Below, piece by piece: positions 55,256 through 64,000 of a stretch of DNA of 64,000 nt. A program made the translations under genes and the position numbers. Position 1 is the stretch's first letter; the number at the start of each line of letters is the position of its first letter. A model generated the notes under the pieces. It saw only the letters and a list, made by a program, of their open reading frames with translations. It ran no database searches and was not told where the DNA came from. Origin of the DNA: Hemileia vastatrix (lineage: Eukaryota > Basidiomycota > Pucciniomycetes > Pucciniales > Zaghouaniaceae); the NCBI GenBank assembly GCA_030280995.1, contig JASXTE010000011.1, positions 1 through 64,000 on the forward strand, read 5' to 3'.

Positions 55256-58200
55256 GAACCTCCATGTCTTAAGGACTGGAGTTGCCTTAAACCACTTGAG
55301 ATTCATTCTTTTTAAGGAGGATATCCCCTTCAGTTGTCTTATAGACTCTGGAGCTTCAATTTTATTTGTTAGTTTATCTTTTGCCGAGAAGCTTCAACTA
55401 ACATTTACAGATATCGATCGAACTCCAATCTATTTGGTCGAATCAGAGGAACCCAAATATTGGGTACGTAAGAAAGTTTTATGGGTTTTCAACTTTCCGA
55501 ACTTTCCCCCCTTCGAGTGGGAATTATCAGTCTTGGACGCCCCAAGGATGGACGATACCATTCTTGGCCATGACTTTTTAACGCATTGGAATCCCGAAAT
55601 TGATTGGACTAAAGGATTGATCACCCCATGCTCTAAGTATATTTCTGATTCTTCAATGCAGGTCAATAGGGAGTTAAACAACCCGCCTGACAACGTCATG
55701 CTAGAGGAAAAGTCTCTGCCAGATGACTTGCAAGCATCTGATCCTTCTTTAAATGAGCAATTGGCTAACCCTTCTAGCTCGATTACTTCACTCGAAGAGG
55801 ATTTAAATTGCCTCAAAGTAATCGAATTCTGCTCTCTCAATACAGGTACTCCCTTGACAGATTCTCTTGAAGATGAAGGGGACGACCAAATCAACGTTGA
55901 AGCCATTAAATCAACTCTACCGGAAATCTACCACGACTTCCTTGATGTTTTCTCAATCCGCAAGGCTGATAAGTTACCACCTCATCGACCCTACGACCAT
56001 CAAATAGAGTTAATAGGCCCAGTACCTCCGGCAGGTCCTGTCTATTCCTTATTGAAGGACAAATCTCAAGTTCTTTGAGACTACATTTCAGAGAATGTAG
56101 CCAAAGGTTTCATCAGAGCCAGTAAATCTCCAACCGGCTCCCCTGTCCTCTTTGTAAAAAAGAAGGACGGTAGTCTTAGGTTGTGTGTTGACTATAGAAA
56201 GCTCAACACAGTCACAAAGAAGAATGCATATCCTGTTCCTCCTATGTCATTACTTCTTACCCTTTTCAATGGTGCTAATTTCTTTTCTAAAATTGATCTT
56301 AGAGGTGCTTACAATCTGATTCGCATTGCGGAAGGTCATGAACCACTGACTGCAATGCGCACTAGATTTGGTAGTTTTGAATATTTAGTTATGCCTTTTG
56401 GATTATGTAACGCACCTTCAACTTTTCAAACTTTTGTAAATGATATCTTTCAAGATGTTGTTGAACAATTTGTAGTCATCTATTTAGATGATATTTTAAT
56501 ATTCTCAAAAACACTAGATGAACATATACATCATGTTCGACAGGTCCTAAATCGTCTTCGAGATCATGGTCTCTACGCCAAGCATAATAAATGCGAATTC
56601 CACCTCAAATCAATTGATTTTTTGGGTTTTACATTGTCCACTGACGGTTTAGTCATGGATGACAAAAAAGTCCAGAAAATCCTGGAATGGCCTGAGCCCA
56701 AAAACATTAAATCACTCCAAGGATTTTTGGGTTTTGCAAACTTCTATAGAAGATTTATTAAAGATTACTCTAAAACTATTTCCAATCTTACTTCTCTTCT
56801 TAGAAAAGACATTCCTTTTGTTTTTACTTCTACAGCACGAAAGGAATTCGAAGCACTGAAAATGGCGTTCACCACAGCCACAATTCTTCGACATTTTGAT
56901 CCTTCTGCCTCGACAATAGTTGAGACGGATGCGAGCGATTATGCTATTGCAGGGGTCATCTCCCAATTAAATCCTGAAACAAATTTGTTTCATCCTGTTG
57001 CTTTTGAGTCACGCAAACTCATAGCCGCAGAATTAAATTATGAAATTCATGACAAAGAGCTTTTAGCTATTATCCATTGTCTTAAAAAATGGCGTTCTTT
57101 TCTTCTCAGCCTAGATAGTCCTTTTCAAATCTTAACAGATCATAATGCTTTGAAATACTTCATGTCTTCTAAAGTGTTAACCAGGCGTCAAGCCAGGTGG
57201 GCTGAATTTTTGTCTGAATTTTCTTTCTCTATTTCCTATCGCCCAGGAAAAAACTGCATTGTCCCAGATATCTTGTCACGTCAGGAGGCATTTGCTGACA
57301 AGAACCCAGCAAATGTGCAATCAATCTTCAACAAATCAATGTTAACGACTCATCAACTTAATTCGATGACAATTCAATCTTTTCGAAATCCACTATCCAA
57401 CATCCTTGAAGCTCAGTCGAAGGACTAATATTGTTTAGGGTTAAAAAACAAAATACTCTCGAAGCAAGGGGCCAAAAGATTTAGTATTGAATCAGGTCTA
57501 TTAGTCTTTGAAGGTAGAGTAGTCATACCCGACAACAATGAGATAAAATTATGGATTTTCAACAGTCGACATGATTCTCCATTAGCTGGTCATTTTGGGG
57601 TTGATAACACCTACCAGTTAATAGCGAGGGATTTCTTCTGGCCAGGTATGACCAGGGAAATCAAGGCCTATATAAAAGCTTGTTACAAATGTAATAGGAA
57701 TAAGGCTCCCCGTCACCGGAAGCATGGGTTGCTTCAACCACTTCCTATTCCCTCTAAACCTTGGGAATCTTTATCGATGGATTTCATTTCTCAACTTCCT
57801 ATTTCTAATGATTTTGATGCTATATTAGTAATAGTAGATAGATTTTCAAAAATGTCTATTTTCATTAAAACCACTACTACTGCTACAGCAGAAGATTTGT
57901 CAAAATTGTTTCTAAAATATGTATTTTCTAAACACGGCTTACAAAATGATATTATTTCAGATAGAGGCTCATTGTTTGTATCCACATTCTGGACCCAACT
58001 GTGTCAACAACTCAATATCACGAGGAATCTCTCCACGGCCTATCACCCTGAAACCGATGGTCAAACAGAAAGAGTTAACCAAATCTTCGAACAATATCTT
58101 CGAATGTATGTCAGTTACCAACAAGACGATTGGACCACATGGTTACCATTGGCCGAATTTGCTTATAATAACTCAACTCATTCTTCGACACGACAATCTC

Positions 58201-58827
58201 CCTTCGAAACCATTTATGGACAACATCCTCGATTCAACTCAATCCATGTAGGAACTAATCATCCTGCGGAACATTATCTTCGAACTATATCACGACTCCA
58301 AGAAGAACTTAAAACAAATTTGGAATCAGCGATTTGAAGATACAAGGAACAGGCCGACAAACATCGACAATCTGCTCCTTCCTTTAAACCAGGCGACAAA
58401 GTATGGCTCGACGCACGAAACATTCGAACAACAAGACCATCAAAGAAACTGGCTGAAAAGCGCTTGGGACCATTTGAAATTGACTCTGAAGTCTCTAAAA
58501 CTGCATTTCCACTCAAGTTACCTCCTAAATGGCAGGCAATTCACCCTGTTTTCCATGTATCTCTCCTGGAACTGGCTCGAGAAATATACCCGGGCAAGAA
58601 CCAACCCCCTCCAGAACCGGTCGAAGTAGAAGATCATCTAGAGTGGGGAGTAAGTCGTATCCTTGATTAAAGAATACGCAAGGGGAAACTTCAATACCTC
58701 GTGGAATGGGAAGGCTTCCTCAATGACTCAGACAAAACATCCTGGGAACCAGCCATCAATGTTTCTAACGCCCCTGAACTCCTAAAATCTTTTCATTTGA
58801 AATATCCTTTAAAACCAAAACCTTAAA
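55200..58827 (+). pseudogene. pol: Pol of E7: protease, RT, RNase H, integrase, chromodomain; four stops
   Basis: One reading frame from the slip site to 58827 with stops at 56076 (TGA), 57426 (TAA), 58335 (TGA) and 58668 (TAA). Domains in order: protease with LIDSGASILFV; RT with DLRGAYNLI and YLDD near 56488; RNase H with [14 protein letters not shown] and TDHNAL; integrase with an HX6H-CYKC zinc site, MDF, SDRGS and TDGQTER (35 residues between the last Asp and Glu); GPF-like region and HPVFHVSLL; chromodomain (LQYLVEWEGF, SWEP). The last stop falls just before the chromodomain core. Two stops fit CGA-to-TGA and two fit CAA-to-TAA. Catalytic residues are all present, so inactivation is probably recent. 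Confidence 0.93.
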
Positions 58828-59768
58828 ATTTCTTTATTTAAAATTTTCTTTTCTTTTTCTTTCTTCCTTTAAAATCTAAAACACCTCTTAAATTTCTTAG
58901 CCTTGTTTTCTTTTTTCTCTCTTCTTTTTTCTTTCTTCTCCTTCTATAAAATTTTCTCCAAAACCAACTAAAAGTAAAATCAAAATTAAAATTAAATAAA
59001 ATAAATAGAATAAACATAATTAATAAAATAAAAAAAATAAAATAAAATAAAATAAAATAAAATAAATAGAATAAACATGAATAATAAAATAAACTAAAAA
59101 AACTCTCAAATCTCTCTAAATATTTTCTTCCTTTTCTTTTTCAATTCTTTAAATACATTCTTTTCTTAAATTCAGAATTCTTTTTTTTTTTTAAAAAAAA
59201 AAATTCTTTTCTAAAAAATTTTTATTCTCTCTTTAAAAACTTTCTTTCCTTCGAATCATCAAATCTTGTACGACACGACCATTTCCTCAAATTTAACTTC
59301 AACCTCTAAATCTCCCTATAATAATTCTTCGAAACAAATAATTCTTCTTTTCAAATTCTCTTAAATTCTAAATTCTGTTTTTTTTCTTTTCTTTCTTCTT
59401 CCTCTCTTTTCAACTAAAATTTCTTAAAAAAAAAAAAAATTCTTTCATTAAATCCTCAATTTAACAAACTCATCTCAATCAAAAAACCGTTTTTTTTCTC
59501 TCTTTTCTTACATAAAATTTTCCTTTTTTTTAAAAAAAAAAACATTAAAACTTCCTTCAATTAAACAGCCTTTTTCTTTCTTTAAATTTCTTCTTTCAAA
59601 TTCTAAAATTTTTTATTTTAAACTTCTTTTTTTCTTTTTCTCTCTCTCCCAAATCTTATAAAATTAATAATATGCACCTACAATAAAAAAATAAATAAAT
59701 AAAATAAAATAAAATAAAATAAAACTAAAATACAAATTTTTTCTACTTCTTTACATCTCCTTTTCATT
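58828..59768. other. Polypyrimidine and A/T low-complexity spacer of E7
   Basis: About 0.9 kb of TTTCTTTT and CTTTT runs on the plus strand, with AAATA-type repeats at 58980-59100 and 59680-59730. No gene seen. On the minus strand it is purine-rich and would be the 3' UTR side of the antisense gene. Confidence 0.7.
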
Positions 59769-60719
59769 TCAAATCTTTTCTTTTAATTTCTCTCGAACCA
59801 ATCTTTTTATTTTCTCCAAAACTACCCTTATCTCCTTCCTGAATTTCTCAAATACCTCCTCCTCTCCTACCGGAACCACCTCTCCCATCTCCAAGAGCTC
59901 CTCTGCCACGTCGAAGGAAGCAGCGTCGATAATTGTGTCGACCTCCCCACATAATTCTTCCGCGAACCTTACTCGTCGACCTTGACGAGGTTTCTTCGAC
60001 CACACCTGGTCCGGGGTGTCTTCAGGTTCTTCAACTACTTCCGTGGCCGGAGGGTTTGCCTCAGTTGGTATAACCGGCGCAGGCTCCCCAATCGGCTCTT
60101 CAAGGGTATTCGATGTCTAAACATAACTCATCAGTAACTTCATCCTTAAAAAATAACAATTAAAACTTACCTCGAAGATGGGATCAGGCTCTAAAAATAA
60201 CCTTGGCGCCACTTCAACCTCTGCCTCTCTCTCCTCCTCGTCGTCTTCGATGACCACCCGTCGTTTCTTGGGTGCCCGCCCTGGAACAGGGACTTCATCT
60301 TCATCTTCCTCCACCAACTCGTCGACCTCTTCCTCGACACCTTGCTTCGAACTCGTGGCCTGGGCTACCCAGGTTGAGATTTCGTTATTTAATTCCTTAT
60401 CATTTTACCCCACCGATTGTTCATCTTCAATCGAGACATCCCAAATGTCTTCGACCACCTCTTTGGTTTTAGGGATTACCCAAAACTTGGTCTTGGTAAA
60501 TCGCTTTTCAATTTCTGCTTTCTTTGTCAACGCATCGCACGCCATTCGTCGCCAACGGCAAAACTCGCATTTCTGGCGAGGGCCTCGAGTCTCCGTACTT
60601 TCGACACAGAAATACTCCATGCTTTCACAAGCCATGCAAGTTTGTGAAAACTGTCGCGTGATCATTCCCCCATCCGCTTTAGGGTGTGGAGGCATAGGTG
60701 TGGGAGTGGGGAAGTTCAT
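59769..60719 (-). CDS. Antisense cysteine-cluster protein of E7
   Basis: Antisense to E7 between pol and the 3' LTR. ATG 60719; the cluster C-X2-C-X6-C-X12-C-X2-C-X6-C (CMAC-ESMEYF-C ... CEFC-RWRRMA-C) lies at about residues 28-60 and has exact fungal Zn2Cys6 spacing, with basic residues in the second half. A TAA at 60405-60407 is removed if a 54-nt intron 60360-60413 is spliced, but its GTGGGG donor is poor. A second intron, 60117-60170 (GTAAGT, CTGAT, TTTAG), is well supported. The linker is very acidic with one basic patch (PKKRRVV), and the C-terminus is helical and charged (FRKEIRVVLEKIKRLVREKLKEKI). Outside the cluster it is not alignable with the E3/E4 proteins. Function unknown; a nuclear DNA-binding role is inferred from the cluster and the basic patch. 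Confidence 0.65.
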
Positions 60720-60829
60720 TATAAAAAAGAGAAATTAATAAGTGAGGAAAAAATTATTAGAAGAAGGGAAACTAGTGTGGGAAGATGGCTCAAGCTCAAC
60801 GGAGTTCACAATTCTTATACCTGGGCATC

Positions 60830-61605
60830 TGTCACGCGCCACGTGACACTCAAGGCGAAAGCAGCTCATTAAATCAATAATATCGAGTCCTAAATCTATA
60901 CTCAAAGCACAGAAAGCAATTCTCCATAGCAACTGCAATTTTCCTTTGTGTACTTACTATTTAACTGCGCTAGCCTAAACTCTAAATCTAAATTAGTCAA
61001 TCTCCCAATAGGGTGTCTTAGTCCTTTTCAATAAGCGACGCACAGCGCTAGGTTCAACAAAATAGTACAGTAGTAGTTTTTCATTAAAGTTCTGTTAATT
61101 AATTAAAAAGGGGTAAATTGAGCATGGACGGATATTTAGCGAAGAGGGTCTAAGTGTATGTTAGTAATGGTCAATGGAATGGGAATGGTGCGATGGAAGG
61201 GAGGTCAATGCAAGGAGGAACAAAGGATATAAAAGGGGTTGGGTATTTGGTTCGATATTCCTTAGAATTAAATTATAAAATCGTATTTACATTAATAGTG
61301 GTAAATCTTTAAAGTTAAAATCATTGTTATTGTATCTTTCTTTTATTTGCTCAATATTCATTTCTAGAATCCTAAATCTTTGATTATTGAGTTTTTCCAA
61401 CCCTTCGTGAGATTTTAAGAATTACTATTACCTTTGAAACTAGTCTATAATTCTTCTCGAACGAACCTCAAACCTGTAACTCTTACTTCAAGTGACCTTC
61501 GAATCATTTCCTCGAATCATTCCTCTGTGCTTCAAAGAAGTTTCTAAATCCCTCATCTCACTTTCAGGAACATCCTCAACCTTGTGCGTAGGTTGTCCGG
61601 TGACA
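60830..61605 (+). repeat. 3' LTR of E7
   Basis: 776 bp, the same length as the 5' LTR, with 19 substitutions and no indels. AAGTG follows at 61606-61610, after which the interrupted satellite palindrome continues. Confidence 0.95.
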
Positions 61606-64000
61606 AAGTGTCCAGCACAAGTTTGGCCGAACTTTTTCTGGACACTTCTATGATGGAGAGTCGCTGGGTTAGAATTTTTCTTCAGTTTATCTTGTATTTC
61701 TTACAAACATGTCTACTGGTATTTTATCTTTGTGCCTCACTCATACATATTGTTTGATTAATTTTTTGTCTTAATTATATTATTAATTATATAAGTATAG
61801 AAAAAAACCATGTGCCAAATGCATACTGAGTGATGTTACACCTTTTATAATATTATTAAATAAATGTATTAATATACTAAAGTAATTTATTTTCAAAATT
61901 ATTAATTGATATCCAAAAGAAATATGAGGAATAAAAAATTAAGTTAAAGGGATAAAATATGAGAAATGAAATCCAAGTATTATTCCTAATATCAAAGGCC
62001 AATAGAGATGTTGAAGCGAATAAGAGCCATCAGGGATAAATTGTACTAAATTGACTGTTTTTTAAAGATAAAAAATTGTGTACCTGTGGTTTGGATGAAC
62101 TCTAGGTGGATAATTCAGCTATATCAAACTACATCTAGTGAATTTTCTTATCAAATAATTTTTTTCATTGCCATAGAGAGAATTGATCCCATCTGACTGC
62201 ACCTGACCAAAAGTGTCCAGCACAAGTTCAGCCGAACTTGTGCTGGAAAATTTTATGATGGAGAGTAGCTAGGGTGCAGGTCTTCTTCATTGCAACTGTT
62301 ATTTTTATAAAACATGTCAACTGGTATTTGATCTTTCTGTGTTATTCATATTTTATTATCTGATTAATTTTTTGTCATTAGAATATTATTAATTTTATTA
62401 GTATAGAAAAAACTTGTGCACCAAATGCATGCCATGTTATATTACGCCTTTTATAATATTATTAAAAAATGTTGAAAAAATATGAAAATGATTATTTTTC
62501 CAAAATTATAAATTAATATCCAAATGTAACATGAGTGATAAAAAAGTAAAGTAAAAGAGATCAAATATGAAAAAGAAAAATTCAAGGAAAATTCAAGCCT
62601 TCAAGAGCCAGTAGAGGTGTTGAAACAAATGGGTGCCATCAGGGCTGAATTTGATAAAATTTAATTTTTTTAAAGATAAAAAATTTTTCACCTGAGGTTT
62701 GGAAAAACTCAAGGTGGATAATTCAGCCATACCAAACTACTTCTAATGTAATTATTTAGCATTTTTTAAATTTAATTTCCACAGAGAGAATTGATCCCAT
62801 CTGACTGCACCTGAACAAAAGTGTCCAGCACAAGTTTGGCCAAACTTGTGCTGGACACTTTTATGATGGAGAGTAGCTAGTGTGAAAGTGTTTCTCAGTA
62901 CATCAGTTTTTTGTTTTTCACATTTCTATTGGTTTTTTAACTTTTTTTTATCATTCATATTTATCTTATAATTAATTTTTTGTCACCCTATATATTATTA
63001 ATGTTTCTAGTATAGCAAAAACCTGCATGCCAAATGCAAAATCGGTGATGTTACACCTTTAATAATATTATTATATACAGTTAAAAAAATATGAATATGT
63101 TTAGTTTTTAAAAAAATAAATTGATATTTAAAATCAAAAAGAGTAATGGAAAAGCAAAATGAAAATAAATGGGATCAAATATAAAATAAAAAATACAAGT
63201 AAAATTTTACTATCAAGAGCCAGAAGTGGTGTTGGGACAGTTGGGGACCCCTAGGTCAAGACTTGGTCTAAACTTACTTTTATGTATAGCTAACAAATTT
63301 TGAGCTGAGGTTTGGACAGACTTCCAGGGGACAATTTTACAATATTAAACATTCTTTACTTCAATAATTGAGTGAAATATCATTTTCATTGCCATAGAGA
63401 GAATTTATCTCATATGACTTCATGCAACCAAAAGTGTCCAGCACAAGTTCGGCCAAACTTGTGCTTGACACTTTTATAATTGAGAGTAGGCATACAGCAA
63501 ATCTTCTTAAACTCAAAAGGGATTTCTTATAAACATTTCCACTGGTATTTGATCTTTCTGTGTCATTTAAATTTACCATTTGATTAATGTTTTGTCATCA
63601 TTATACTATTAACGTTATTACTATAGTAATAACTTGTGTGAAAAATGCATACCAGGTGGTGTTCCACCTTTAATCATATATTATTAAATAAAGGTATAAG
63701 AGTATGAAAATTATTTATTTTAAAAATTAAAAATTGATATCCAAAGCAATATGAGCAATAAAAAAGTAAAATAAAAGGGATAAAATAAGAAAAAAAAATC
63801 TAAGGAAATTTCCCACTATCAATAACAAGTAGAGGTGTTAGATCAAATGTGCACCACCAGGGCTAAACTTGGACTATATTTTCTTTTTTGTTAAACCAAA
63901 GAAAGTGTCCTGATGAGTTTTGAAAAATCATCAGGAGGACATTTTGGCAATATCAAACCACTTATTGTGCAATGATTGAGAAAAATGTCATTTCCATTTC

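Larger units (their letters stand above)
53169..61605 (+). mobile_element. E7: Tf1/sushi-like chromovirus with an antisense gene
   Basis: 8.4 kb with two 776-bp LTRs (TGTCACG..GGTGACA) and the 5-bp target duplication AAGTG (53164-53168 and 61606-61610). Order: LTR, self-primer site, gag, -1 slip site, protease-RT-RNase H-integrase-chromodomain, T/C-rich spacer, antisense cysteine-cluster gene, LTR. Pol has four in-frame stops. The LTRs differ at 19 sites. It is not closely related to E1-E6, yet it has an antisense gene in the same place. Confidence 0.95.
50874..64000. repeat. Subtelomeric satellite, unit about 0.6 kb, interrupted by E7
   Basis: The marker GGTATTTGATCTTTGTGCCTC recurs at about 50874, 51472, 52057, 52671, 61716, 62322, 62932 and 63547. 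With E7 removed the spacing is 585-615 bp. Each unit has a palindrome, an ATGCATACC..GTGATGTTACACC block and a CAAGAGCMAGTAGA block. Units differ by many substitutions, so it is not a recent expansion. No coding frame is conserved between units. The array runs off the right edge. Confidence 0.93.

Noticed and set aside
58828..59768. Polypyrimidine region as a host promoter or snoRNA cluster
   Set aside because: Only low-complexity T/C and A/T runs are seen; no C/D or H/ACA boxes in a consistent arrangement.
50874..64000. Possible terminal inverted repeat transposons in the satellite
   Set aside because: The palindrome is internal to each tandem unit, with no target duplication and no coding sequence.

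Overview
This window is the left end of a fungal chromosome. It opens with about 850 bp of CCCTAA telomere repeat, and everything after that is repetitive DNA. I see no host housekeeping gene, rRNA or tRNA. A fungus is indicated by the TTAGGG-type telomere, by introns of 50-70 nt with GTAAGT-like donors, CTGAY branch sites and YAG acceptors, by cysteine clusters with Zn2Cys6 spacing, and by a self-priming Tf1/sushi-type chromovirus. A basidiomycete is my best guess, but the sequence does not prove it.

Layout: telomere (1-850). E1, a minus-strand gag-only LTR element cut by the telomere (851-6783). E3, a Ty3/gypsy element (6928-32805, 4-bp duplication GCTC), split in its 5' LTR by the younger E4 (7885-20820). 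E2, the old fragment into which E3 landed (32806-34805). E5, a relative of E3 (34806-45536), which ends where the minus-strand E6 begins (45537 to about 49630). AT-rich sequence of unknown nature (49630-50870). A tandem satellite with a unit of about 0.6 kb (50874-64000), interrupted by E7, a chromovirus with two 776-bp LTRs and a 5-bp duplication AAGTG (53169-61605).

E1 and E3-E6 form one non-chromodomain gypsy family; E2 is a diverged relative. The full members encode Gag-protease in one frame and RT-RNase H-integrase in the -1 frame, joined by U_UUU_UUA/G slip sites just before the Gag-protease stop. E1, E3 and E5 have primer-binding sites resembling the complement of tRNA-Lys(CUU). E7 carries an A_AAA_AAC slip site followed by a predicted H-type pseudoknot, and a primer site complementary to its own predicted RNA 5' end.

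Two things look least described. First, between pol and the 3' LTR both lineages carry an antisense, intron-containing gene for a protein with a CX2CX6C-X12-15-CX2CX6C cluster, a low-complexity linker and a helical C-terminus. E3 has two such genes in tandem; E5 and E1 keep fragments. Second, the E1/E3-E6 family carries about 70 copies of a small hairpin motif: a 4-bp stem of variable but complementary sequence (CCTC/GAGG, AGTC/GACT, GGTC/GACC), a 6-nt loop and a fixed tail near TTAAACTGG. Copies occur both in frame inside pol and in the long noncoding 3' region, next to three other recurrent hairpin families. Most gag and pol genes are broken, and the E7 LTRs differ mainly by CpG to TpG/CpA changes, which suggests methylation-linked or RIP-like decay.
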